DNA of 64,000 nt from Cupriavidus taiwanensis (lineage in GTDB: Bacteria; Pseudomonadota; Gammaproteobacteria; Burkholderiales; Burkholderiaceae). This document shows, piece after piece, positions 8,753-17,776 of this stretch; the first letter of the stretch is position 1, and every line of letters starts with the position of its first letter. The stretch lies in the NCBI RefSeq assembly GCF_900250115.1, contig NZ_LT984803.1:1763583-1827582 (forward strand). Reading direction: 5' to 3'. The notes below the pieces were generated by a model. The model ran no database searches. It had not been told where the DNA came from and was given only the letters and a program-made list of their open reading frames with translations. Made by a program: the position numbers and the translations under genes.

Positions 8753-8999
8753 ATGTCTCCTCGCTTGATCTGGCTTGCGCCGTGCCGCGCGTTGGCCCGC
8801 GCGGATCTGATGGTGGCATCGTAGTGGCGACGCGCGCCAAGGCGGCTACCAAAACCAGCCCAATCGCTGACAAAACCTGCCGCTTTGCGCGCGTGTGCCG
8901 TGGCCGCCGTGCAATGCGCACGCGAAGCCGCTCGCGCTGGCGGGAATTGTCAGTCGCCGGCCAGCCGGCCAGGCGCATTGCCTGGCTGTGGATACGCGG

Positions 9000-10019
9000 C
9001 TACGCCGCGCGGCGGTAGGCGTTCGGCGTGCTGCCGGTCCAGTGGCGAAAGGCACGATGGAACGCGGTGGGATTGTCGAAGCCCACGTCGAAGGCAATGG
9101 CCGCGATCGGATCCTCCGAGCGCGTCAGGCGCTGGATCGCGATATCGCGCCGGACATCGTCCTTGATGGCCTGGAAGGTGGTGCCTTCCGCGGCGAGGCG
9201 GCGGCACAGCGTGCGCACCGAACAATGCAGCGCCAGCGCCGCGGCCTCGATCGTGAGCGGCTCCGGCAGGCGGTCGGCCAGGAATTGCCTCACGCGATGA
9301 CAGGTCATCTGCTCGGCGAACGAGACAAAGATCCAGTCCTCGGGCGCGCGCGCCAGGAACCTCTCCAGGTCCGGCTTGCGTTGGCGCACCGGCAGGTCAA
9401 GGTACGCCGCGTCAAAGACGATGCGGGTCCGCTGGCAGCCGAAGTGCACCGGGCCCGGAAACAGGTAGAGGTGGTCGCTGGTCAGCGGCGGCCGGCCGGA
9501 TGCCAGCTCCACCGCCTGCAGCGGAATCTCCCGGCGAACCAGCCACGACGCCACGCCGTGCACCAGCTTCAACATCAGTTCACGGCCGAGCATGCTCATG
9601 GGGGGCGACACCGGATGCTCCATCAGCTCCACACAGCCCGAAGCCCCATCGCGCCGCGACTCGACGCGGAAATCGTCGAGGATCAGGTGAAAGAACTGTC
9701 CGAACCGGTGCAGCGCCACTTCCAGCCTGGGTGCATCCAGCAAGCTCAGGCACAGGTATTTGAGCGTGCCGTTGCGCAGCGGGCGACTGAAGATGCCCGG
9801 CATTTCATCGTCGTGTTCGTGCGCGAGCAGCCGGTACAACGTGGCGAACTGCTCTTGCGTCACGCGCGCCGCGGGCTCCGCCAGCAACGCCGCCGCAATG
9901 CCGGAGCGCTCGGCCAGCCGTGCGATCGCCACGGGGTCGGCGCCGCAGAGAAAGCCATTGACGACGGAGATGGGGACGGTAGGAGACAGGGCGTTCACGC
10001 TAGCGCGCTGGCAATGCAT
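9000..10019 (-). CDS. AraC-family transcriptional regulator
   Basis: A regulator of about 339 residues with an N-terminal ligand-binding region of the arabinose-binding/OruR type and a C-terminal double helix-turn-helix of AraC type (LTIEAAALALHCSVRTLCRRL, then IAAIAFDVGFDNPTAFHRAF and GSTPNAYRR). It lies upstream of the PHA operon in the same direction, about 250 bp away, and probably controls it or the nearby acyl-CoA ligase. The open frame allows ATG at 10094 (364 residues); I prefer 10019 because the extra N terminus is basic and unlike the family, but ribosome sites do not decide it. Confidence 0.85.
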   Translation of the reverse strand: MHCQRASVNALSPTVPISVVNGFLCGADPVAIARLAERSGIAAALLAEPAARVTQEQFATLYRLLAHEHDDEMPGIFSRPLRNGTLKYLCLSLLDAPRLEVALHRFGQFFHLILDDFRVESRRDGASGCVELMEHPVSPPMSMLGRELMLKLVHGVASWLVRREIPLQAVELASGRPPLTSDHLYLFPGPVHFGCQRTRIVFDAAYLDLPVRQRKPDLERFLARAPEDWIFVSFAEQMTCHRVRQFLADRLPEPLTIEAAALALHCSVRTLCRRLAAEGTTFQAIKDDVRRDIAIQRLTRSEDPIAAIAFDVGFDNPTAFHRAFRHWTGSTPNAYRRAA

Positions 10020-10267
10020 GCCAGAGGAAACAGGTCGGCGCATTCTGCGGCTGCCGCCCGCGAATGCGCAAGCTGGCAGGGTGCCGCCAGACATCGTGTT
10101 TTCCCTGCCTGTCTCGAAATGTCAATTGATCGTCCCGTATCGTCAAAATTTCTTCGCCCCATTGGACCAAACTCCGTGCTCCCCACTGACGGCAACCAAG
10201 GCCGACTGGCCGCGCCGCCGGATGCCCGGCAGGCGCGCGCGCCCATAAGATGATCAGGAGCCACCGC

Positions 10268-11026
10268 ATGCAATGTCCCGACGATTCCCCGCACCCCGAT
10301 GGCGATTCCAGGCGCCAGTCGTTTGCCTCGGACCAACCGCCCGTGCTGTCGGTCGAGGCCTATTTCGACCTGATCTGCCCCTGGTGCCTGATCGGGAAAA
10401 GACACCTGGAAACCGCCATCGACGGGCTTGGCCGCGAGCGCCCGGACGTCGCCGTGCAGGTCACGTGGCGTTCCTACCCGCTGATCCCGACCACCCCGCC
10501 TGCCGGGCTTCCCTACCGCCAGTTCTACCTGGCGCGGCTGGGCAGCCCCGCGGCCGTGGCGATGCGCCAGGCGCAGGTGTGTGCCGCGGCAAAGGAGGCC
10601 GGACTCACGCTGGCGCTGGACCGCATCGAGACCTTCCCGAACACGCTGCTGGCCCACCGGCTGGTGGCCCATGCGCGCCAGCAGGCCGGCGCGGGCGTGG
10701 CCGCCTTGCTGATCGACGAACTGTTCCAGCGCTACTTCATTCGCGCCGAGAACATCGGCGACCCGCAGGTGCTGCGCCAGGCCGCGGCGTCGTGCGGCCT
10801 TGCCTTGCCCGAGCGTGGCGATAGCGCGGCCGGGCAAGACCTGGACTGGCTTGCGTCGCTGCCTGGGCCGCTGGAACCGCCGGCGCGCGCCGGCCTTGGC
10901 GTCCCCTGCTTTGTGTTCAACGGCACGCACAGCGTGTCGGGTGCGCGGCCGCCCGAGGTGCTGCTCCAGACCATGCACAGGGCGCTGGCACGCGCCAGAC
11001 AGCGCGCCACCTTGGCGGCCGGCTGA
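10268..11026 (+). CDS. DsbA-family oxidoreductase (FrnE / 2-hydroxychromene-2-carboxylate isomerase-like)
   Basis: A 252-residue protein with a thioredoxin fold and inserted helical domain. The CPWC active-site motif follows SVEAYFDLICPWCLIGKRHLE near residue 40, as in FrnE-type DsbA proteins. No signal peptide is visible, so it is probably cytoplasmic. The C-terminal part GVPCFVFNGTHSVSGARPPEVL holds the usual cis-proline (VPCF). The start ATG 10268 has AGGAG seven bases upstream; an upstream in-frame ATG at 10250 is not needed. The gene is transcribed divergently from the AraC regulator and converges with the acyl-CoA ligase gene. Confidence 0.85.
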   Translation: MQCPDDSPHPDGDSRRQSFASDQPPVLSVEAYFDLICPWCLIGKRHLETAIDGLGRERPDVAVQVTWRSYPLIPTTPPAGLPYRQFYLARLGSPAAVAMRQAQVCAAAKEAGLTLALDRIETFPNTLLAHRLVAHARQQAGAGVAALLIDELFQRYFIRAENIGDPQVLRQAAASCGLALPERGDSAAGQDLDWLASLPGPLEPPARAGLGVPCFVFNGTHSVSGARPPEVLLQTMHRALARARQRATLAAG

Positions 11027-11087
11027 GGACCTGTGCGCCGGCCGCAACCAAGGCAGGCGAACCCTCCCGCCGCGAATCCAGGATCGC

Positions 11088-11125
11088 AAAAAAAAAGAGC
11101 GCCGCCCCGACACGGGAACCGGCGC
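11088..11125 (-). terminator. Rho-independent terminator of the acyl-CoA ligase gene
   Basis: On the minus strand GCGCCG (11125-11120) pairs with CGGCGC (11104-11099), with an inner CCCG/CGGG stem, followed by a run of nine T (plus-strand A at 11088-11096). It lies 20-60 bases beyond the stop codon at 11146. Confidence 0.85.
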
Positions 11126-11145
11126 CCCAACCCTTGACAAGCCGT

Positions 11146-12792
11146 TCAGGCTACGTCTTCGCGCAGCTGCTTCTTGTTGATCTTGCCCACGCTGGTCTTG
11201 GGAATCCCCTCGACAAACACGATGCGCTCTGCCTCGGGCACGGCGTACTTGCTGATCCGCCGCGAATCCACATAAGCCATCAGTCGAGTACGGATCTGCT
11301 CGGCGCTCACGTCATCGCCGGCCTTGCGCACGACGAAGGCCATCGGCCGCTCCCCCCATCTGGCATCCGCCACCCCGATCACCGCGCATTCCAGCACGCC
11401 GGGCACCGTCGCAATCAGGTTCTCCACCTCGATCGAGGACACCCACTCGCCACCCGTCTTGATCACATCCTTGATGCGATCCACGATCTGCACGAAGCCA
11501 TCCTTGCCCATCACGGCAACGTCCTGCGTATGCAGGTAGCCGCCCGACCAGAGCTCTTCGGAAGCCTCGGGCTTGCCGAAATATCCCTTGGTCAGGAACG
11601 GTGCCCGCAGCACGATCTCGCCCTGGCCCTTGCCATCGCGCGGGACGTCCTCCATGTCCGCGCTGACGACGCGGAAGTCGATCATCGTCACCGGACGCCC
11701 GGTCGAGCAGCGCATGCGCACTTCCTCGGCACGGTCCAGGGGGGCCTGACCAGGCGGCAACTGGGCCAGCGATACGATCGGACCGGTCTCGGACATGCCA
11801 TAGCCCGCAAAGATATCGATGCCGCGCGCGAGTGCCGCCTCGCACAGTGCCGGCGGCAGCGCCGAGCCGCCGATGATGATCTTCCATCCGGACAGGTCAG
11901 GCGTGCCGTCCGCGGAAGCCTGCAACAGCATCTGCATGATGGTCGGGACGCAGTGCGAGAACGTGACTTTCTCGGCCTGGCGCAGCTTCAGCAGCAGGTC
12001 GGGCGCGTAGCGCCCCGGCAGAACCGTACGCAGCCCCAGCATCACGGCGATATACGGAATCCCCCATGCCAGCACATGGAACATGGGCGTGATCGGCATA
12101 TAGACATCCTCGCGATGCAGACGCTGCCCTTCGCGCGGGGAGCACAGGCTGGTGGCCGATGCCAGCGTGTGCAGCACGATCTCGCGGTGGCTGTAGCAGA
12201 CGCCCTTCGGGTCGCCGGTGGTGCCGGTGGTGTAGAAGGTGGCGGCCTTGGTGTTCTCGTCGAAATCGGGGAATTCGAACGCAGTCGATGCCTTGGCCAG
12301 CAGCGCCTCGTATTCGCCCGCCAGCGGCACCGTGGTCTGCGGCACGTCCTGGCCGTCGGCCAGCAGGACAAAGCAGGGGTTGCCGGTGAGCTGCGGGCGG
12401 ATCTGCTCGATCACCGGCAGGAAGTCGGGGTGCACCAGCACGATCCCGGCACCTGCGTCGTTCAGCGTGTACAGGATCTGCTGGGGCGAGAGCCGCACGT
12501 TCACCGTAAACAGCGTGGCGCCCATCATGGGCACGCCGAAATAGCATTCCAGGTAGCGATGGCTGTCCCAGTCCATCACCGCCACGGTGGTGCCGTGCCG
12601 GGCGCCCAGGTCGGCCAGCGCCGAGGCCAGCTGGCCGATGCGATGGCGAAAATCGCGGAAGGTATAGCGCATCTCGCCGCGGTAGCTGATTTCCTGGTCG
12701 CCATAGAGGCTCAGGGCATTGGTCAGCAACTGCTTGACCAGCAGCGGGTAGGCGTAGGCCGACCTGGTCGGCGTTATGAGGTTGTCAGTCAT
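11146..12792 (-). CDS. Fatty acyl-CoA ligase (AMP-binding, AlkK/FadD-like)
   Basis: A 548-residue ANL-superfamily enzyme that activates a carboxylic acid to its CoA thioester through an acyl-AMP. The P-loop YTTGTTGDPKGV (about residues 188-199), the YGMSETGP motif, the hinge DRIKDVIKTGGEWVSS and the catalytic lysine near the C terminus in KTSVGKINKKQLRE are all present. Overall it looks like the Pseudomonas medium-chain ligase AlkK. Together with the PHA operon 2-3 kb away it could convert fatty acids to monomer precursors, but substrate length is inferred. It appears monocistronic with its own terminator. Confidence 0.9.
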   Translation of the reverse strand: MTDNLITPTRSAYAYPLLVKQLLTNALSLYGDQEISYRGEMRYTFRDFRHRIGQLASALADLGARHGTTVAVMDWDSHRYLECYFGVPMMGATLFTVNVRLSPQQILYTLNDAGAGIVLVHPDFLPVIEQIRPQLTGNPCFVLLADGQDVPQTTVPLAGEYEALLAKASTAFEFPDFDENTKAATFYTTGTTGDPKGVCYSHREIVLHTLASATSLCSPREGQRLHREDVYMPITPMFHVLAWGIPYIAVMLGLRTVLPGRYAPDLLLKLRQAEKVTFSHCVPTIMQMLLQASADGTPDLSGWKIIIGGSALPPALCEAALARGIDIFAGYGMSETGPIVSLAQLPPGQAPLDRAEEVRMRCSTGRPVTMIDFRVVSADMEDVPRDGKGQGEIVLRAPFLTKGYFGKPEASEELWSGGYLHTQDVAVMGKDGFVQIVDRIKDVIKTGGEWVSSIEVENLIATVPGVLECAVIGVADARWGERPMAFVVRKAGDDVSAEQIRTRLMAYVDSRRISKYAVPEAERIVFVEGIPKTSVGKINKKQLREDVA

Positions 12793-13049
12793 GTTGTCTC
12801 GGATGCTTGTCTGCTGTGTTCCAGGGGTTCGGAACGCCTTGGTGCCGATCTTGGCGGCGCACTCTAATGTAAGAGCCGGCGGGCGGCGCGGCTTTGCAAT
12901 CGGCCCCCGCGACTGTGCATTTCATGCCAGGGACGGCGGTAGCCGGCAGACAGGGCGCTGGTGGCATTCAGGCTGAGCCGTCCACGTCCCGGCGCCCGGG
13001 AGCGGCTGCGTGGAGGTTGCGGCGCACGTCGCTGCCGAACCGCTGCGGA

Positions 13050-14801
13050 TCACCGCGCGCCCGGCGCCGGCGCCCTGCCCTTGCCGAGGTAGTCATCCAC
13101 CGCGGCGCTGACGGTAGCGTGGAAGTTCTGCTCGCCGATCAGCTCCAGCAACTCGAAGCGCTTCAGCTTGTCGCGCACCGGATCCTTCATCTCGGCCAGG
13201 TGCATCGCGATCCCGCGCTGGTGCAGCGCCCGGATCAGTTCGCGCAGCATGTCGGCCGAGGTCACGTCGACGCTGGTGACGGGCTCGGCGGCCACCACCA
13301 CGCGCCGAACCGGCGTGGGCGAGTCCTCCACCGCCTCCATCAGCCGCTCCTGGAACAGCTCGGCATTGGCGAAGAACAGCGGCGCATCCCAGCGGAACAG
13401 CAGCAGGCCGTCGACGCGTTTCGCATGCGGATAGCGTTGCACGTCGTGATAGCCACGCAGGCCTTCCACCCTGCCGAGCACGGCAAAATGCGGGCGCCAG
13501 CCATCCCACAGGAACTCGATCACGGCAATCACCACGGCCAGGAAGATGCCCGGGATCGCGCCAAACACCGCCACCGCGGCAAAGCACACCATGGACAGCC
13601 AGAATTCCCATTGCTGGATGCGGTAGATGCGCCTGAGATCGGTGAACTCGAACAGGCCGAGCGCGGCGGCAATCACCACCGCCGCCAGCGCGCTGCTGGG
13701 CAGGTACTGCAGCAGGTTGGGCGCCACCAGCAGCAGCACCGCCACGGCCAGCGCGCCGACCACGCCGGTCAGCTGCGTCTTCGCGCCGGCGGCCTCCGCC
13801 ACCGGCGTGCGCGAGGCGCTGCTGCTGATGGGGAAGCCCTGGAAGAAGCCCGCGGCCAGGTTGGCGGCGCCCAGGCCGACCATCTCCTGGTTCGGGTCGA
13901 CCCGGCTCTTGTAGCGCGCGGCATAGGTGCGCGACAGCACGCTGGTATCCGCAAACGCAATCAGCGCCACGGCGCAGCCGCCCACCACGATCTTGACCAG
14001 GTCGGCGCCGCTGAGCCACGGCAGCGCCAGCTGCGGCAGCCCCTGCGGGATCGGGCCGAGCACCTTCACCCCGGCCCGGTCCAGGCCAAGGACGCTTACC
14101 GCGATGGTGGCCACCACCACCGCGATCAGAATGCCGGGCACCCGCTCGAAGCGCTTGAGGAGCAGGATCAGCACCAGGCTGCCGGCGCCGACGGCAAAGC
14201 TGTACCAGTTGGTCTGGCCGTCCAGGATGGCCCGGCCCAGCGCCAGGATCTCGCGCAGCGGGCCATCCTCGTCGATCGGGATGGCAAAGAGCTTGGGCAG
14301 CTGGCTGACCAGCACCGTCATTGCGATGCCGTTCATGTAGCCGTAGCGGATCGGCTTGGACAGCAGCTCGGTGATGAACCCCAGCCGCAGCAGCCCCATC
14401 ACGATGCAGACCACGCCCGAGACCACCGCCATCATGCTGGCCGCGGCGATCGCGCGCGCGGGATCGCCGGCGGAGACCTGGATCACCACGGCGAGGATCG
14501 GCGCAGCCAATGCGGAATCCGGGCCCAGCACCAGGACCCGGCTGGGACCGAACACGGCATAGACCAGCAATGGCACGATCGTGGCGTACAGCCCGTATAC
14601 GCCGGGCACGCCCGAAGCCTCCGCATAGGCAATGCCGACCGGCACCAGCATGGTGGTCAGCACCAGCCCCGCGGCAAGGTCATGCGGCAACCACGCGGCC
14701 TGGTAGGTCCTGACCATGGTCACGCAGGGCAGCCAGCGCCACCAGGCGGGCTCGCGCTGTGCGCTGCGCTCGCCGGGCGGGGTTAGCGGTTGAGTCTGCA
14801 T
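13050..14801 (-). CDS. SulP-family anion permease with STAS domain
   Basis: A 583-residue inner-membrane transporter with about a dozen hydrophobic segments between residues 45 and 430, opening with the SulP signature PHDLAAGLVLTTMLVPVGIAYA, and a cytoplasmic STAS domain at about 440-565 containing the phospho-acceptor-type loop EPVTSVDVTSADML. Members carry sulfate, bicarbonate or dicarboxylates; the substrate is not evident here. No sulfate-assimilation or carbonic-anhydrase gene lies beside it, so sulfate transport is only the default guess. It stands alone. Confidence 0.9.
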   Translation of the reverse strand: MQTQPLTPPGERSAQREPAWWRWLPCVTMVRTYQAAWLPHDLAAGLVLTTMLVPVGIAYAEASGVPGVYGLYATIVPLLVYAVFGPSRVLVLGPDSALAAPILAVVIQVSAGDPARAIAAASMMAVVSGVVCIVMGLLRLGFITELLSKPIRYGYMNGIAMTVLVSQLPKLFAIPIDEDGPLREILALGRAILDGQTNWYSFAVGAGSLVLILLLKRFERVPGILIAVVVATIAVSVLGLDRAGVKVLGPIPQGLPQLALPWLSGADLVKIVVGGCAVALIAFADTSVLSRTYAARYKSRVDPNQEMVGLGAANLAAGFFQGFPISSSASRTPVAEAAGAKTQLTGVVGALAVAVLLLVAPNLLQYLPSSALAAVVIAAALGLFEFTDLRRIYRIQQWEFWLSMVCFAAVAVFGAIPGIFLAVVIAVIEFLWDGWRPHFAVLGRVEGLRGYHDVQRYPHAKRVDGLLLFRWDAPLFFANAELFQERLMEAVEDSPTPVRRVVVAAEPVTSVDVTSADMLRELIRALHQRGIAMHLAEMKDPVRDKLKRFELLELIGEQNFHATVSAAVDDYLGKGRAPAPGAR

Positions 14802-15916
14802 GGGGGCCTTCCTGGGCTATTCCTGGGTTAAGGTGCGCTACCACTTGCTGGACTATAGGCGCTGGAGGCGTGTCACGGCTGTGCCCGATCAGGGCGTGCG
14901 GCAGTTTGCGGCGCCTGCCCCGGCAACCAGGCACTGGCAATCCAGGCCCTGGCACATATCATGGTTGTCGGGCCGGACGATCGGGCAATGGTGCCCGCGG
15001 CCCGCGGCACCGCCATGCGGCATCGCCGATCGCATCCGGGGGGTTGTATGCTGATGTCCTGACAATGCATGGCCGCCGCGCTGCTGGCGCTGGGCTGCAC
15101 CGCCGCCGGCGCACAGCATGCGCCGGCGCCGGCCCCGGATGCAGCCGGCGCCATCGCAGAGGCCGTGCAGGGCGGCGCCAGCCCGTACCGCCCGCCGGCT
15201 GCCCCCGGCGAAGATCCCGACGAGGCCAGGCGCGCCAAATGCGAATAGCTGAAGGCGCAGTACAACGCCACCTCGAAGCGGCGCTCCTACCAGTCTTCCG
15301 GTCCGGCCACGCAGACTGCGCAGGGACGGACGATCCCCAGGATCGAGCGCGACCAGAGCCGCAAGTCGCTGCAGGAAGCCTACCGGGCCAACTGCACGTA
15401 GCCGCGCCGCGGGCTGCCCTGGCATGGCTGTGGCCGGCTCCGCGCCCCATGCGCGCGTCATAGCTGCGCGAGACGCGCTGCATCAGTCCCGGGTCGTCGG
15501 GGTCACCGCCGTCGAACTGCACCCGCACCGTGCCTTCCGCCTGGCGCCGCACGCTTGCTGTCACCGGCCGGTTGTTGCGGCTGCCGGCAATGTTGCCGGC
15601 GGTTGCGTCCTGCACCAATGATGCCCTGGTCGCTCGGGGCGCCGGCCGCGGCGTCAAAGGCGCGGTCGTAGCGCGTGGGCTGCGAGCCGCGCTAGGTGCT
15701 GGGCACGCGATATGAAGGTAGTACGACGTTTATGGGATTTCAACCGATTTACCGCGCAAACCGGCATTACCGAAAAATTAATCATAGAATTGATTCGCGT
15801 CAGATCCCGTTGACGCCTGGCTTCCATCGTGAAAATGGTCTGCCATTCCGCGCCGGATGCGCGCGCGGCGCCATGGCAGAAACAGAATGTGGCATTTCAA
15901 GGCGGAGGAAAAAACA
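14802..15916. other. 1.1-kb stretch without an intact gene, between SulP and ppk2
   Basis: It holds one broken small plus-strand gene (annotated at 15069-15401). From about 15700 down to 15420 the minus strand reads GSQPTRYDRAFDAAAGAPS in one frame and VRVQFDGGDPDDPGLMQRVS in another; the composition looks protein-like in both, as if a second gene had decayed by frameshift, but I recognise no family. The last 200 bases (15720-15916) are noticeably AT-richer and should contain the ppk2 promoter. Confidence 0.4.
15069..15401 (+). pseudogene. Small secreted or lipoprotein gene broken by an in-frame stop
   Basis: From ATG 15069 the frame reads MAAALLALGCTAAGAQ, a short hydrophobic leader with a lipobox-like LALGC, then a Pro/Ala-rich linker and ARRAKCE, where a TAG stop occurs at 15246-15248. 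The same frame continues at once as LKAQYNATSKRRSYQ and on to RKSLQEAYRANCT, ending in TAG at 15399-15401. Two cysteines flanking a charged helix recall the tail of DUF4124-like proteins. A TGA just upstream of the ATG and the missing basic n-region suggest that the 5' end is damaged as well. A single base change would restore a 110-codon frame. Function unknown. Confidence 0.65.
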
Positions 15917-16816
15917 ATGGCCAAGGGCAAGGGCAAGGGCAAGCGCCACGACAAGCACGACATCGACGAGATCGCCGCGGAGAACGCCGCGAACGAAGGG
16001 AACGAGGCCGCGGACGAGCCCGCCGAGGCAGGCAAGCAAAGCGGGCGGCTGTCCGAGAAGGACTACCGCAAGCACCTGTTTGCGCTGCATGTCGAGCTGG
16101 TCAAGCTGCAACAGTGGGTCCAGGCACGCGGCATCAAGGTGTGCGTCGTGTTCGAAGGGCGCGATGGCGCCGGCAAGGGCGGCACCATCAAGGCGCTCAC
16201 GGAGCGCGTCAGCCCGCGCGTGTTCCGCGTGGTCGCCCTGCCCGCGCCGACCGAGCGCGAGAAGACCCAGATGTATATACAACGCTATCTGCCCCACCTG
16301 CCTGCGGCCGGCGAGATCGTGATCTTCGACCGCAGCTGGTACAACCGCGCCGGCGTCGAGCGCGTGATGGGGTTCTGCACCGAAACGCAGACCGAGGAAT
16401 TCCTGCGCGCCGCGCCGCTGGTCGAGCGCGCCATCGTGAATTCCGGTGTCATCCTGATCAAGTACTGGCTCGAGGTCAGCCAGGAGGAGCAGACGCGCCG
16501 GCTGCAGGCGCGCATCCAGGACGGTCGCAAGCTGTGGAAGCTGACCGACATGGACCTGCGCTCGTACAGCCGCTGGTATGACTATTCGCGCGCGCGCGAC
16601 GCCATGTTTGCCGCCACCGATACCGACTTCGCGCCGTGGCACGTCGCCAATTCCAATGACAAGCGGCGCGCCCGGCTGAACATCATCACACACTTGCTGG
16701 CGCAAATCCCGTACGAGCAGATCCCGCGCAAGGCGGTCAAGCTGCCCGACCGGCAGAAAGCCGGCGGCTATCGCGAGCCGAAATACCCATACCGCTACGT
16801 GGAGGAACGGTACTAG
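15917..16816 (+). CDS. ppk2: Polyphosphate kinase 2
   Basis: A 299-residue PPK2-family enzyme that transfers phosphate between polyphosphate and nucleoside diphosphates. The first 45 residues are a charged Lys/Glu-rich extension starting MAKGKGKGK. The Walker A motif GRDGAGKGG is at residues 81-89 (Lys87), Walker B IVIFD at 134-138, and the lid region DRSWYNRAGVERVMGFC follows directly. This one-domain architecture suits a class I, ADP-preferring enzyme, but class is not proven by eye. The start ATG 15917 has GGAGGAA at good spacing. It is single, ending in a GC-rich stem-loop at 16825-16844. Confidence 0.93.
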   Translation: MAKGKGKGKRHDKHDIDEIAAENAANEGNEAADEPAEAGKQSGRLSEKDYRKHLFALHVELVKLQQWVQARGIKVCVVFEGRDGAGKGGTIKALTERVSPRVFRVVALPAPTEREKTQMYIQRYLPHLPAAGEIVIFDRSWYNRAGVERVMGFCTETQTEEFLRAAPLVERAIVNSGVILIKYWLEVSQEEQTRRLQARIQDGRKLWKLTDMDLRSYSRWYDYSRARDAMFAATDTDFAPWHVANSNDKRRARLNIITHLLAQIPYEQIPRKAVKLPDRQKAGGYREPKYPYRYVEERY

Positions 16817-16824
16817 CCGCACGC

Positions 16825-16844
16825 GCCCCGGGGCGGCCCGGGGC
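16825..16844 (+). terminator. GC-rich stem-loop after ppk2
   Basis: GCCCCGGG (16825-16832) and CCCGGGGC (16837-16844) pair perfectly with a GCGG loop, nine bases after the ppk2 stop and six before the convergent gene's stop. No T-tract follows on either strand, so it may only be a convergent-gene barrier. Confidence 0.4.
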
Positions 16845-16849
16845 CCGCG

Positions 16850-17236
16850 CTAGTCCCGCAGCTTGCGCGACTTCCAGCCGCCCTGCTCCTTGCAATACCA
16901 TCCGGTCCACGATTCCGACTGCCCGGCGCGGCGGAACTCGCTGCGCACCTGGCGACAGGCGTCGCCGCGATCCTTGCGCGTCTGCAACGGCGTGAACGAT
17001 CCTTCCACCGCGCGGTGCCGCTGGTCGGCCGGCAAGCTGAACGCGACACTGGCACCGTCGGCGGACTGGTCCATGGTCTTGCCAAACACGCCCCACGCGG
17101 CATTCAGCTGGGCCTTGCCCAGCGTGCCGACGATGGTGCCGGACAAGTAGTGGTCAAAGTAGCCCCATGCCGGCCATGCCGACACGGCCGCGGCAAGCCC
17201 GGCGGCAGCGGCTACGCGTCGGCAGCGGATGGCCAT
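16850..17236 (-). CDS. Hypothetical exported protein, 128 residues
   Basis: ATG 17236, preceded by GGGGGG, gives an N terminus MAIRCRRVAAAAGLAAAVSA followed by WPAWG, a good Sec signal peptide with probable cleavage after WPAWG at about residue 25. The mature part of roughly 100 residues is soluble, with two cysteines (DACRQVRSEF and GWYCKEQGGW) that could form a disulfide in the periplasm. I recognise no family. It starts ten bases after the stop of the 84-residue gene, so the two form an operon. Confidence 0.7.
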   Translation of the reverse strand: MAIRCRRVAAAAGLAAAVSAWPAWGYFDHYLSGTIVGTLGKAQLNAAWGVFGKTMDQSADGASVAFSLPADQRHRAVEGSFTPLQTRKDRGDACRQVRSEFRRAGQSESWTGWYCKEQGGWKSRKLRD

Positions 17237-17246
17237 GGCGCCCCCC

Positions 17247-17501
17247 TTACTCGAAGCGCTCGGCCAGCACCATGGCGTCGACCTTGCGCTGCTTCCAGAA
17301 AATGTGATTGATGCGCGGCACCAGTCCGCGCAAGGTGGCGGCATCGACTTCATTGAAATGCAGCGTCACGGCCGGCCGCGAGCCATCGCCCGCCACGCGG
17401 GTGATGTCGTCGAATGCCGGCAGCCCGTAGCGCACCAGAAAGTCGCGGATCTCGTCGTCGGTGGTCGCCGCGTCGATATTCACCAGCATCATTGCGCTCA
17501 T
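17247..17501 (-). CDS. Hypothetical small cytoplasmic protein, 84 residues
   Basis: The start MSAMMLVNIDAATTDDEIRD at 17501 has AAGGAG upstream; the longer frame from 17597 has no ribosome site. The sequence alternates short beta and helical stretches (MMLVNID, DDEIRDFLVRYGLP, AVTLHFNEVDAATLRGLVPRINHIFW) in the beta-alpha-beta-beta-alpha order of small ferredoxin-like/RRM-like folds, but this is only a structural impression. Aromatic-rich FWKQRKVDAMVLAERFE closes it. It is the first gene of a two-gene operon with the exported protein at 16850-17236. Confidence 0.65.
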   Translation of the reverse strand: MSAMMLVNIDAATTDDEIRDFLVRYGLPAFDDITRVAGDGSRPAVTLHFNEVDAATLRGLVPRINHIFWKQRKVDAMVLAERFE

Positions 17502-17776
17502 GGTCCTCTCCTTCGCGTTGCGCGCCGGCCGCCGCGCCGCTGCCTGCCCATATGCCAGGAAGGATCGGCGGGCGCACTTCGATGCGCGCAATGCCACCGC
17601 CGTGCTTACGCCTCGTCATCAAAGTCCTGGCGGACTGCGTCAATGAATCATAGATTGATCAGGCAAGCAAGACACGGCATCGCAGCAACACCCCCTGCCA
17701 ACGGCGGGTACGCGCGCATGCCACGACGCGTTGGCCGCCCGGGCGGCATGGGCAGGAACTAGGCAGGAGCATGCTG

